37,133 nucleotides of DNA, taken from Pseudonocardia oroxyli. GTDB lineage: Bacteria > Actinomycetota > Actinomycetes > Mycobacteriales > Pseudonocardiaceae. A model generated the notes under the pieces. That model was not told the origin of the DNA. It saw nothing but the letters and a program-made list of their open reading frames with translations, and did not search any database. Position 1 is the first letter of the stretch, and the number at the start of each line of letters is the position of its first letter. A program made the translations under genes and the position numbers. Where the stretch lies: the NCBI RefSeq assembly GCF_900102195.1, contig NZ_FNBE01000023.1, positions 1 through 37,133 on the forward strand, given 5' to 3'. Below, one piece after another: positions 24,514-33,107 of this stretch.

Positions 24514-24730
24514 TTAGCTGGAAGGGCAGTGAGCGCGACGGCGGAGGTGGGCTGCATGGCGGCGCCGTTTGGTCGGGAGACGGACGGCCTCCGGCAGGCG
24601 GCGGTCGAAGACCAGGCCGAAGCGGCGGGGGAGCCGCGAAGGAGTTCTACCTCTCGGGCTATCCGAGCGCGCAGGCCCTCGTCCTGGATCTGGCCGATGG
24701 CCTGGTCGAGGATGCTGCCTTCGTCGCCAC
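24514..24730 (-). pseudogene. DNA methyltransferase N-terminal remnant
   Basis: Two frames together give the start of a type III-like or site-specific DNA methyltransferase. The frame at about 24728-24630 reads SILDQAIGQIQDEGLRARIA followed by REVELLRGS; a shifted frame continues RRFGLVFDRRLPEAVRLP. In the family this is one block of the type I-x-D-LR-x-IA-x-EV followed by FGLVFE-x-HLPE. The rest of the enzyme is absent and the second frame stops at 24514. It is a decayed piece of a restriction-modification gene. Confidence 0.5.
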
Positions 24731-24812
24731 GTCGCTCCCGATGGTCAGTTGTCCTCCCCGAACATCTTGTCGCACAGCCCATCCGCAGCTGGGACGCGGT
24801 CCGGCTTTGGTC

Positions 24813-25465
24813 TCACATGTAGATGCGCTGGTTCTCCTCGAGGGCGTTCTTGCCGGTGAGCCACACGACGACGTCGAACGCGCGGATCGTGCCGACCTCC
24901 CCGGTGAGCCCGACTCGCTTGAGGGCGTCGTCGAGCAGAGTGGCGAGCGCCTTGTCGTCAGCCCGGAGATGGTGACGCAGGTCGAGCCAGTATCCGCGAC
25001 CCGAGTGACCGAGCGCTTGAGCACGACGCTGTCCATGACCGGGACCAAGCGCGGGCGCTTGCGGGCGAGGAGCTTGCCTGCGACGACGGGGCCAATGCCG
25101 GCCTGACTCCGCAACGCCTGCCAGAGGTGGTTGGCGGCCGACCCGTCATCGATCATGTGCGGCTCGGCGTCGACGAGGTCGACGTCGGTGGGGATGGCGG
25201 CAAGCAACTCGGCGAGCTCGCCCGCGTCTGGCCCGAGGATGTTGAGTGCCGCCCGCCCCGGGACCGTGACACTCAGCATGGACACGGCGACGAGGTCGTC
25301 CACGGTGAACGTGTCGGCGACGTCGGGGCGGTCGCCGCCGGCGAAGCGCTCGAACTGCCCGCCGGTGTAGAAGGGGCTGCCGTCACGCTCATCTCTGCGA
25401 ATGAAGTACTGGTGCAACAGGTGCGCGGCCTCGTTCGGATCCCGGAGGGCGTCGGGGAACGTCAT
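24813..25465 (-). pseudogene. DUF6308-like gene with a one-base frameshift
   Basis: From the ATG at 25465 the protein runs through AAHLLHQYFIRRDERDGSPF, RAALNILGPDAGELAELLAA, IGPVVAGKLLARKRP and MDSVVLKRSVTRVAD. At about 24990-24994 the frame shifts by one base, and the natural continuation YWLDLRHHLRADDKALATLL then IRAFDVVVWLTGKNALEENQ ends at a stop at 24813. One missing base restores a 217-residue protein, so the loss is recent or is a sequencing error. The family (DUF6308) has no established function. Without the shift the gene would be compact and in line with the small gene at 25478. Confidence 0.6.
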
Positions 25466-25477
25466 CGCGCCGATTGG

Positions 25478-25744
25478 TCATCCCGGCGGAGTCTTCTGTG
25501 GGAGCCTTTTCAGTGGGAGCCCGAGGTGTTCGCGATGTTCGCGCGCGAGCCCGACGATCGCGTCCCGCGTCAAGGTCACCGGGCCCAGCCGTGCGCGTGC
25601 TTCTCGCACGCCGTCCAGCAGACCTCGCCTGCGGGGCCGGACATCGTCCGGACCCGGAGCCCGTCGGTCGATCGGCACACCATGCACATCGCTCAGACGG
25701 GGCACCCGGTCTCCGACATCACTCGACGCTATCCATGAGGCCAC
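25478..25744 (-). CDS. Hypothetical protein (88 aa) upstream of DUF6308
   Basis: An 88-residue frame from the GTG at 25744, ending 12 bases before the DUF6308 start. Codon use is good, and the segment GPVTLTRDAIVGLAREHREH followed by LGLPLKRLP looks like a real helical protein. No family is recognised. The frame stays open further upstream, so the start is uncertain. It probably forms a two-gene unit with the DUF6308 gene and is divergent from the CRISPR operon. Confidence 0.45.
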   Translation of the reverse strand: MASWIASSDVGDRVPRLSDVHGVPIDRRAPGPDDVRPRRRGLLDGVREARARLGPVTLTRDAIVGLAREHREHLGLPLKRLPQKTPPG

Positions 25745-26031
25745 GCTAGGGTGATGCCACCATGCGAGTCTCACCCGTGTGGGTGTCGCTCCGAGCGGCT
25801 CATTCGGCACCTGTGCGACATCAGGTAGTCCAGGACGCCACTCCGTGCCGTTATTGCGGGCGAGATCCCTGCGCGTCTGGCGATCGTCGAGGCCCGCTCG
25901 TCGTCCCCGATCCTGTCGGCGGCTAACGACGCGTCGACCACTCCGAACTGATCTCCACGAGACGACGTCCGCGTCGTGTCCGTCAGGGGATGTGTGAGGA
26001 CGAGCGTGGGGCGAATCGGGGTGTTGCGGGG
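25745..26031. promoter_or_regulatory. Promoter region of the CRISPR-Cas operon
   Basis: The 287 bases between the leftward small gene and the first RAMP gene must hold the operon promoter. No repeat, spacer-like array or clear promoter boxes are visible by eye. An alternative in-frame ATG of the RAMP gene is at 25990. Confidence 0.35.
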
Positions 26032-28533
26032 ATGACCGAGCGCGTGACTGTGGTCCGAGTCGACGAAAACACCGTGGAGTTCGCCCCACACCGGGCCGCT
26101 GCACGGTGGATCCGGCTCGAGCTGAAGAAGAACATGTTCCAACAGGAGCTTCAGCAGGGCCAGATCGGCGACCTGGAGACCGAGGACGGCGAGTGGTTGC
26201 TGGACCTGGTCGAAGGGCGTGCGGAACTTGTAGGCAGCGGGGCGTCCGGGCCGGCGTCCAAGCTGGGGTTCACCGTCGAGCGGCACGGTGTGCTCTTCCT
26301 ACCGGGCTACGGGGTACCTGCCGACCTCAGGGACCAGGCAGCTGGGAGCCTGGGGATCTGGGTCCTGCCTGCGGGCTCGGCGGTCCAGGCGCACTTCGAC
26401 GATCCCGACATCGAGGGGTGGGCCGCCGCCAAAGCCGCAAAGAAGGCTGAGGATCGGGCCGCCGCTGTCGAACGCCGACGTGCCGGTGAGAAGGAGGCCG
26501 AGAAGAAGCGACAAAGGGCGAGTCCGCGCGAGCATTTCGTCAACCCCTACACCTTCGTTCCGTTCCCGGGGTCACCCCCGCCGCGGAGCAAACCGGCCGG
26601 GCACCACACCCTGAGGTCGCCGGCCGGAGGCGCGACTCGCTACCAGGGCACGATCGCCGCCCGACTGCGGGCGGCCTCGCCGCTGCTGGTCCGTGGTGTC
26701 GGGCCACGGGTGCCTGGCGACGTCGTGGCGCGGGCCCCGCGCACCGCCGACGGCACCCACTTCGTGCCCGGCTCGTCGTTGCACGGCGCGCTCCGCTCGA
26801 TGCACGAGACCCTCGCCGGCAGCTGCCTTCGCGTGTTCGACGACGAGTTCGTTCCCGTCTACCGGGACGTCGCGAGCACTGCCCTGCGCACCGGATGGCA
26901 GCTCGGTGTCGTCGCCGAGGCCGTCGACGGGCGGCCCACCCGTCTCATCCGCTGCACGGAGACGAAGTGGGTCGGGCTCCTGCAGCTGGCCGACGCGGCG
27001 GGCGGGACCGGGACCGTGTCGACCGGGCAGCGGTTCACCCTGGCCAACAAGTTCATCAGGGAGAACGGCCGCGAGATCTACGACCGTGAGGCCCCGGTCG
27101 AGCTGGACCCCGAGGGCGAGTGGATCGTGCTCGTCACCGACGACGGCGCCCGCGTGCCCGCCCGGGGAACGCATCTCTGCGCGGTAGGGAGGCTCCCGTC
27201 GAAGCCTCAATCGTTCGGCCTCGGCGACGAGGCGTGGGAGACGTTCCTGAAGGCGGCCGAGGGCGCCAAGCAGTTCACCGCCGGGCAGCCGAGACCGGTG
27301 CTGGAGGACGAACAGCGGAGGCTGGTGGGCGGCGAGAGCCTGGACGATGTTCTGGGTGCGGATACCCACCGCGTCTTTCCGGGGCGTGGCCGCTGGCACC
27401 GTCCGCGAGCCTGGCTCCACAAGGACCAGGTCGTGTGGCTCGGCCCGACGGCGGGCCCCTTCGTCACCGCCATCGCGCTCTCGTACCTCTGGCGCTCCGC
27501 CGGGTTGAGGGCGGCGGGCGACCGCGTGCTGGACGGGATGAAGGCCTGTCACGATCCCAACGACCTGTGCCCCAGCTGCCGCGTCTTCGGTAGCGCGGAC
27601 ACCCGCCTCGCCGGGCTGGGTGGAGCGGACCGCCGCCGAGCCGAGCAGCTCAGCTACCGGGGGCACGTCCGCATCCTCGACGCCCCGAGGACGGTGGGCG
27701 GGCCTCTCGTCGAGGTCGACCTTCCGGCGATGGGCGCGCCGAAGCCGGGGTCGGGCCAATTCTACCTGGACGATCCGGACGGAGAGCCGGGAGAGAAGGA
27801 CAAGCCTCGAAATCGGTGGGGTGTCCCTGACCGCACGACCCCCAGATCCCTGCGCGGCCGCAAGTTCTACTGGAACACCGACCCGGACACGGACGAGGCG
27901 CGGGGAAGGTGGAAGAAACATCCCGCGGCGGGTGGAACCAGCGAACGGGCCGAGCTCGCACCGAAGGACAGCGAGTGGAAGGTCACTCTCGTTGTCGACG
28001 GCCTGACCGCGGCGGAGATCGGCGGGATCGTGGCGAGCCTGCAGCCCGAGCGGCTCTTCTTGACCCGGCCGCAGCCGCTGCCGTATAAGGCCACCGATCC
28101 GCAGTTCCGCATCCACGTGGGCGGTGGCAAGGGGGTCGGGCTCGGATCCTGCAGCGTCGAGCAGCTCACCGTCACCCTGCAGGACGCCGAGGGGCGGTAC
28201 CTGACGGACACCGTCTCGCAGGCGGACCCGGACGAGCTGGTCGCCGCGTTCGCCGCCGAGCACGGCGAGCGGATGGACGAGAACTGGCGGTTCACCGCCG
28301 CCGCGTTGCACACCGACCACGTCGATAGCCGGGTGGTGAGCTACCCGACGGTCAAACCGTGGCGCGACGACCGGGGGACGCCGAACGGTGCTGAGTCCTT
28401 CCGGTCCTTCGCCTGGTTCGTCGCGACTACCGGAGAGCGCCTGGGCAGGGAGGCCAAGCCGTTCGTCCCGCTGCCGCACGTCAGTCATCCTGCGCAGGGC
28501 CTGCCCGTCTCGGTGCCGAGGGAGCAGATATGA
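26032..28533 (+). CDS. TIGR03986-type RAMP protein (Cas7-like) with N-terminal extension
   Basis: An 833-residue type III CRISPR RAMP protein. Residues 1-115 form a beta-rich extension (TVVRVDENTVEFAPHRAAAR and the following strands). A lysine/arginine/glutamate-rich linker covers about 135-165. NPYTFVPFPG then opens the RAMP part, as in the TIGR03986 family. Cas7-like signatures follow: HFVPGSSLHGALRSMHETLA, LCPSCRVFGSADT, YRGHVRILDAP and the glycine-rich loop VGGGKGVGLGS near the end. It should be a backbone or capping subunit of the effector complex. It overlaps cas10 by 4 bases. The ATG at 26032 is preferred because the longer start at 25990 adds unlike residues; neither has a strong ribosome binding site. 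Confidence 0.8.
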   Translation: MTERVTVVRVDENTVEFAPHRAAARWIRLELKKNMFQQELQQGQIGDLETEDGEWLLDLVEGRAELVGSGASGPASKLGFTVERHGVLFLPGYGVPADLRDQAAGSLGIWVLPAGSAVQAHFDDPDIEGWAAAKAAKKAEDRAAAVERRRAGEKEAEKKRQRASPREHFVNPYTFVPFPGSPPPRSKPAGHHTLRSPAGGATRYQGTIAARLRAASPLLVRGVGPRVPGDVVARAPRTADGTHFVPGSSLHGALRSMHETLAGSCLRVFDDEFVPVYRDVASTALRTGWQLGVVAEAVDGRPTRLIRCTETKWVGLLQLADAAGGTGTVSTGQRFTLANKFIRENGREIYDREAPVELDPEGEWIVLVTDDGARVPARGTHLCAVGRLPSKPQSFGLGDEAWETFLKAAEGAKQFTAGQPRPVLEDEQRRLVGGESLDDVLGADTHRVFPGRGRWHRPRAWLHKDQVVWLGPTAGPFVTAIALSYLWRSAGLRAAGDRVLDGMKACHDPNDLCPSCRVFGSADTRLAGLGGADRRRAEQLSYRGHVRILDAPRTVGGPLVEVDLPAMGAPKPGSGQFYLDDPDGEPGEKDKPRNRWGVPDRTTPRSLRGRKFYWNTDPDTDEARGRWKKHPAAGGTSERAELAPKDSEWKVTLVVDGLTAAEIGGIVASLQPERLFLTRPQPLPYKATDPQFRIHVGGGKGVGLGSCSVEQLTVTLQDAEGRYLTDTVSQADPDELVAAFAAEHGERMDENWRFTAAALHTDHVDSRVVSYPTVKPWRDDRGTPNGAESFRSFAWFVATTGERLGREAKPFVPLPHVSHPAQGLPVSVPREQI

Positions 28534-29993
28534 CCCTTTACCTGGACGTCAGCGCGAAGCGCATCCAGTCCTACCTCGCCCGCACGCCGACTCTGCGTGG
28601 CCGGCGCGGGGCGTCCGCGCTGCTCGACCACGACCGGATCCTGGACTGGACGAAGCCGGCGTGGGAGGCGCACGGCGTCGAGAACGCCACCGGCAAGCGC
28701 ACCGACGGTCAGCTGTCGGTGCAGCTCGCGCCCACGACCACCGCGGTCGTCGCCGACGACATCGCTCGGGACGTCGCCGTGCTGCTCCACCGTCTCGCGC
28801 CGGCCGCGGAGTGGGAGGTGCAGTTGCGCAGCGGATCGGACTACCGCGACGCGTTGGAGGCCGGCGCGGCGGCGAGACGCGCCGGCCGGGACCGTATCGG
28901 CGCGGGCTCGTCCGGGGTGATCGCGCTGCCCACCCCGCCCGCCGACGTCCCCATGGTGCGCTTCTGCCAGGCCTGTGGGCTCGCCCCCGCTGTAGTGGCG
29001 GCGGCGCGCATCGACCCGGGCGACGCGACCGGGGTCGCCATCTGCGCGGACTGCGCGCAGCGGTACCTGGAAGGCGGTCACCGCACCGACCGGAGGCAGT
29101 GGAGCCGGACCGTCGACCCGAAGTGGGCGGAGGTACTGCGGCCGGGTGGGCTCGCGGCCGAGCGGGCTCTGCGCCTCGGGGTCGAGGAGGCGATCGGCAG
29201 GCCGATCGGGGTGGTCGACGGGTTCGGTGAGCTGGCGGCAGTCGGTGGGCCGGACGCGAACCACCTCGCCACGGTGTTCGTGGACGGCAACCGGTTCGGC
29301 GATCTCTTCGCCTCGTTGAAGCAGACGAGGGTCAACCTCGGCGAGCTCTCGGAGGATCTCGCCGCCGCGGTGAACGCCGCGTTGGTCGACGCGACAGTCG
29401 CTGTCACGCGGGACGGCGACAAGTACCTCCCGGTGGTTCCCCACCTGGTCGGCGGCGACGACCTGCTCGCGTCGGTGACCGCAGACCGTGCCTGGGAGTT
29501 CGTGACCCGGCTCCTGGTGGGCTATGGCGAACGCACAGCAGCGTTGGCCCGCACATACGGCGAGAAGGCGAAAGTGGCGATCGCGGCGCCGACGGCGTCG
29601 GCGGGGATCGTGTTTGCGCACGCTAAGCGCCCCTTCGCCGACAGTGTCGAACTGGCCGAGTCGGCCCTGCGCCGGGCCAAGTCCGCGCACAAGGCCGAAC
29701 GGGCGGCGGTCTGTTGGATCGACGTCACCGCGGACGGGCCCGACCTGTCGGACGGCCGGTGTGCGCCGAGCCTGGAGGACCTTCTGGGAAGGCGGGCGAT
29801 GATCGACGCGGTGTGTCGGCTCCCCGCGGCCGGTCGCGCCCGACTGGCTGCCGTCGCCCAGGACGACGTGGCGGTGGCGGCCCTTGCCCGACGGCTGGGC
29901 CGTGCGGACCTGACCGCGCCGTTCCTCCTGCCGAATCCCGTCATGACCTTGGCGGATGCGTTGACGATCGAGAGGCACTGGCCGTGGCGGTGA
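28530..29993 (+). CDS. cas10: Short Cas10 (no HD domain, GGDD palm motif)
   Basis: A 487-residue Cas10-like large subunit. It begins directly with the first palm-type domain (MTLYLDVSAKRIQSYLARTP), so the N-terminal HD nuclease of full-length Cas10 is missing. A zinc ribbon uses Cys146, Cys149, Cys172 and Cys175. The second palm has VFVDGNRFGDLF at about 249-260 and an intact HLVGGDDLLASV, with GGDD at 308-311, the site that makes cyclic oligoadenylates in active Cas10 proteins. A helical C-terminal part ends at 487. It should act as target-RNA-activated signal synthase rather than DNA nuclease. Start ATG overlaps the previous stop. Canonical Cas10 proteins are usually much longer. Confidence 0.85.
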   Translation: MTLYLDVSAKRIQSYLARTPTLRGRRGASALLDHDRILDWTKPAWEAHGVENATGKRTDGQLSVQLAPTTTAVVADDIARDVAVLLHRLAPAAEWEVQLRSGSDYRDALEAGAAARRAGRDRIGAGSSGVIALPTPPADVPMVRFCQACGLAPAVVAAARIDPGDATGVAICADCAQRYLEGGHRTDRRQWSRTVDPKWAEVLRPGGLAAERALRLGVEEAIGRPIGVVDGFGELAAVGGPDANHLATVFVDGNRFGDLFASLKQTRVNLGELSEDLAAAVNAALVDATVAVTRDGDKYLPVVPHLVGGDDLLASVTADRAWEFVTRLLVGYGERTAALARTYGEKAKVAIAAPTASAGIVFAHAKRPFADSVELAESALRRAKSAHKAERAAVCWIDVTADGPDLSDGRCAPSLEDLLGRRAMIDAVCRLPAAGRARLAAVAQDDVAVAALARRLGRADLTAPFLLPNPVMTLADALTIERHWPWR

Positions 29994-30535
29994 CCGTGTT
30001 GCGCTTCCAGATCACCTTCCACGGGCCCGTCCGGGTGGGCCGCGGCCGCGCGGCGCCCGGGGTGGACGACACGGTGGACCCCGGCGTGATCATTCCCGGC
30101 TCGTCGCTGAAGGGCCTGATGCGAGCCGAGGCGACCGCACTCGGTCTGGCCCCCACCCTGGTCGACAGCGTGTTCGGGCGCGGCCGCGCGCAGAGCCCGT
30201 GGCACTGGGGCGATGTCGTCGCCGGTTCGGCCGAGGTGCGGGTCGGCACCCGCATCCGCAAGGACGACGAGTCCGGAACGGCGGTAGAGGGTGGCATGTT
30301 CGCCGCCGAGTTCCGCTGGCCCGAGACTGCCACGTTCGAGATCCGCCGGTTCGACGCCCTGTCCGACGAGGACCTGCGCAGGCACGAGACCGTCCTGTGG
30401 GCGTCCGCGCTCGCGGTCCACAGCGTTGGCGCGGACCGCAACCGTGGCTTCGGGTGGGTCGACCTCCAGCGTGTGGACCCACCGAGCGAGGACCTCGCGT
30501 CGTCGGTCCTGGCGTTGGCGGGAGCCATGCGATGA
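29984..30535 (+). CDS. cas7: Csm3-like RAMP protein (Cas7)
   Basis: A 183-residue single RAMP protein. FQITFHGPVRVGRGR leads into GVDDTVDPGVIIPGSSLKGL, where an aspartate before the P-G-S-S-L-K-G loop corresponds to the site of the target-RNA-cutting residue in Csm3. VGTRIRKDDESGTAVEGGMF and HSVGADRNRGFGWVDLQ are the mid-region and C-terminal glycine-rich loop. It should be the repeating backbone subunit that cleaves bound RNA. The GTG at 29984 is chosen because GAGAGG lies eight bases before it; a GTG at 29990 is an alternative. It overlaps cas10 and the next gene. Confidence 0.82.
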   Translation: MAVTVLRFQITFHGPVRVGRGRAAPGVDDTVDPGVIIPGSSLKGLMRAEATALGLAPTLVDSVFGRGRAQSPWHWGDVVAGSAEVRVGTRIRKDDESGTAVEGGMFAAEFRWPETATFEIRRFDALSDEDLRRHETVLWASALAVHSVGADRNRGFGWVDLQRVDPPSEDLASSVLALAGAMR

Positions 30536-31821
30536 TCCGGCTCGACGCGGTGGCCCGCCAGCCCCTTCACCTCGGCACCCAGCCGGATGCCGGCTGGCTC
30601 ACCGACACCCACCGGTTCATCCCCGGCAGCGTCGTCCGCGGAGCGCTGGCCGCGTCCTGGCTCGGCCGGTTCCGCGGACCGAGACCGGACACGAGTTCCG
30701 ACGACGAGTTCCTGCGGCTCTTCGAGGGCGGGCTGCGGTACGGCCCGCTCTACCCCTCCGACGACGCCTTGCGGCCGCTGTCGGTGTTCGGGTGCAAGTA
30801 CGCCTGCGACGGGGACGCCCCCGTAGACGCCGCCTTCACCGAGGACCTCCCGGCGCGGTGCCCAGCCTGTGGCTCGCCGCTCGAGGCGAGCCGCGGGTCC
30901 GTGACCGGTGGGCAGGCAGTCGAGAACACCCGCTTGGAGCTCGACCGTGACGGACGGGCCGTCGAGGGGAAGCTCTTCACCCGCCGGGCCCTCGCCGCGG
31001 GGACTCGGCTCACCGGCCTGGTCGACGGTGACCTCGACGCGGAATGTGGCTGGCTCGGCGAGCCGGATCTGCTCGTGCGGTTCGGCGGCAGGCGCTCGAC
31101 CTCCGGGCTCACCGAGCTGCGAGCGACCCCGGTCGACGAGCGGCCCCGCTTCGACGGGTACGACCCGGCGTCGCGGAGGCTGGTGCTGCGCATGCTGTCG
31201 CCGGGTATCTTCCTCGACGGGCTCGGCAGGCCGTCGTGGTTCCCCGACCTCGTCGAGATCGGCACCCTGCTCGGTGTCGGGACCACCGTCGCATCCGCCT
31301 ATCTGAGGCCGGCCACGGTCGGGGGGTGGCACGCGGCCAGCAACCTTCCGAAGCCGCGAGACTTCGCGGTGGCCGCGGGGTCGGTCTTCGTCCTCCAGCT
31401 CGACGGGGATCCCGGCGTTGTGGGGCTGGACCGGTTGTGGCGCACGGGGACCGGCCTTCGACGGGCCGAGGGGAACGGCTGGGTGTCGCTGGACCGGTGG
31501 CGTGCGCCTGCGCCGATCCAGCAGCCGTCTCGCAGCGCTCGGAGAAGGTCGGACGCGCTCGTGATCGAGGTGCTCGGGACCGGGGTCGGCGCGGAGTTCG
31601 TGTCCGACCTCCGCGCTTGGGCGCAGACGGGCGGGGGCTCCGATGCGCAGGCCGGCCAGCGGGTCCTGTTGGGCGCGCGGCGGTACGGGTCGCTGGGGGA
31701 GAGCCGGCTGAACGTGCTCCGCAAGGCGCTGGACCTGCCGCCCGACGAGGCCGCCGGCCTGGCCCAGCGGCTGTCGGAGTATCTCGTCGTCCAGACCTCG
31801 AGGCGGGGAGCGCGTCGATGA
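30532..31821 (+). CDS. csx10: Csx10-like RAMP protein
   Basis: A 429-residue RAMP protein resembling Csx10, the Cas5-like subunit characteristic of subtype III-D. RLDAVARQPLHLGTQPDAGW and HRFIPGSVVRGALAASWLG give the first RAMP fold, followed by YGPLYPSDDALRPLSVFGCK and a probable zinc site (CKYAC and CPACGSPLE). TRLTGLVDGDLDAECGWLGE and a VGTTVASAYLRPA segment belong to the second half. It should bind the 5' handle of the crRNA. The ATG overlaps the previous stop by ATGA. The assignment rests on layout and motifs; Csm4-like is the alternative. Confidence 0.7.
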   Translation: MIRLDAVARQPLHLGTQPDAGWLTDTHRFIPGSVVRGALAASWLGRFRGPRPDTSSDDEFLRLFEGGLRYGPLYPSDDALRPLSVFGCKYACDGDAPVDAAFTEDLPARCPACGSPLEASRGSVTGGQAVENTRLELDRDGRAVEGKLFTRRALAAGTRLTGLVDGDLDAECGWLGEPDLLVRFGGRRSTSGLTELRATPVDERPRFDGYDPASRRLVLRMLSPGIFLDGLGRPSWFPDLVEIGTLLGVGTTVASAYLRPATVGGWHAASNLPKPRDFAVAAGSVFVLQLDGDPGVVGLDRLWRTGTGLRRAEGNGWVSLDRWRAPAPIQQPSRSARRRSDALVIEVLGTGVGAEFVSDLRAWAQTGGGSDAQAGQRVLLGARRYGSLGESRLNVLRKALDLPPDEAAGLAQRLSEYLVVQTSRRGARR

Positions 31822-33107
31822 CGGTCGCATTCATCCAGGTCGATCTCCTCTTCGAGACCCCGGGCGGGGTATCGGCGCCCGAGCTCGGCGGCGCGATCGA
31901 CCTCCCGCTGAACCTGGCCCGCGACGGCGGAGCGTGGACCCCGCCGTCGTCCCTCGCCGGTGCGTTGAGGTCGCATCTTGGAGACTCGGCGGACGCCTGG
32001 TTGGGCACGCCCGGCGGCGATCCGGAGACCGTGCCGTCTCGGCTGCGTCTGCTGGGCAGCGAGACCCGGCACAGCGAGCCGGAGCTCCTGCGCTCGACGG
32101 CGATCAACCCGGTGCGCGGTGCCGCCGCCTCCTCGACCTTCCGCTCCGCTCAGGTCCTGCCCGCGGGCTCGGCCGTGTCCCTCTACCTGCGGGTTGACCG
32201 CGCGCAGCGCGCTGAGCTGGACGATCTCGGTGCCGTGCTGGCGCGCTGGCGCCCCATCGTGGGTCGAGGCCGCTCGACCGGGCGTGGCAGGACGCGGGTC
32301 ACCCGGGTCCGCCTGCGTGTCCTGGACCCGGCGACTCCGGAGGGTCTACGCGCCCTGCTCGGCGGACGGGAAGAGCAGTTTGCCGACACCCGCTGGGTTC
32401 GGGAGTGGAAGGGCTCCACCGCTGCGGGCCCTTCCGCCGAGCTTTCGGTGGGGCTCGTCCTCGCGGGCCCCCTGCACATCGGAGGTGGGGTACCGCAGCA
32501 GGATGCTCCCGCCAACCGGGCGCCGATCCTCCGCCGTGGCGATTCGGCCCTGGTCCCGGGGACCACCTGGAAGGGAGTCCTGCGGGCCCGGTGCGGCTAC
32601 ATCCTGCGCTCGTGCGGGCAGCCGGCCTGCATGCCGCACACCGACGAGGGCGCGGCCTGCGGTACCTGCCGGGTCTGCGACCTGTTCGGGTGGACGACCA
32701 GCGCGCCGGGACGGGGACGCCCGACCGGGCATGTCGGTCGGCTGAGCTTCTCCGACAGCGTCGTGTCGGGCGAGATCGTGCACCGGTCCCACGTGGGCAT
32801 CGACCGCTTCACCGGTGGCGCCCGCACCGGACTGCTGTTCAGCGACGAGGTCGTCGAGAGCGGGTCGCTCACCCTCACCGTCGAGCCGACCCGGCCCGGC
32901 GACCAGCTCACACCGGCGGACCGCGGCCTCCTACTGTTGGCCCTGCGCGACATCGACGACCAGCTCGTCGGCATCGGTGGGGGCACGACCCGCGGGTACG
33001 GGTCGCTCCGGCTGTCCGGCGCGGGGCGTGAGCTGTTGTCCGAGCTCGCTGCGGAGCACCCGACGGGTGCCGCTGTGCGGGCACTGCTCCAAGGAGCCGC
33101 CGCGTGA
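31818..33107 (+). CDS. Tandem RAMP protein (two Cas7-like domains)
   Basis: A 429-residue protein with two RAMP units. The first (1-175) has AIDLPLNLARDGGAWTPPSS, LAGALRSHLG and a basic GRGRSTGRGRTRV loop. The second (185-420) has LHIGGGVPQQDAPANRAPIL, ALVPGTTWKGVLRARCGYIL, a cysteine cluster ending CGTCRVCDLFG, RSHVGIDRFTGGARTGLLF and a closing GGGTTRGYGSLRL. The second half is closest to Csm3/Cmr4-like Cas7. Fused RAMP subunits are known from III-D and III-E systems. It would supply two adjacent backbone positions. Start ATG overlaps the previous stop. Confidence 0.75.
   Translation: MTVAFIQVDLLFETPGGVSAPELGGAIDLPLNLARDGGAWTPPSSLAGALRSHLGDSADAWLGTPGGDPETVPSRLRLLGSETRHSEPELLRSTAINPVRGAAASSTFRSAQVLPAGSAVSLYLRVDRAQRAELDDLGAVLARWRPIVGRGRSTGRGRTRVTRVRLRVLDPATPEGLRALLGGREEQFADTRWVREWKGSTAAGPSAELSVGLVLAGPLHIGGGVPQQDAPANRAPILRRGDSALVPGTTWKGVLRARCGYILRSCGQPACMPHTDEGAACGTCRVCDLFGWTTSAPGRGRPTGHVGRLSFSDSVVSGEIVHRSHVGIDRFTGGARTGLLFSDEVVESGSLTLTVEPTRPGDQLTPADRGLLLLALRDIDDQLVGIGGGTTRGYGSLRLSGAGRELLSELAAEHPTGAAVRALLQGAAA

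Noticed and set aside
26572..28488. Long minus-strand frame opposite the TIGR03986 RAMP gene
   Set aside because: Antisense shadow; the plus strand has clear RAMP motifs and gene overlaps.
29941..31830. Long minus-strand frame opposite the Cas7 and Csx10 genes
   Set aside because: Shadow of well-supported plus-strand CRISPR genes.
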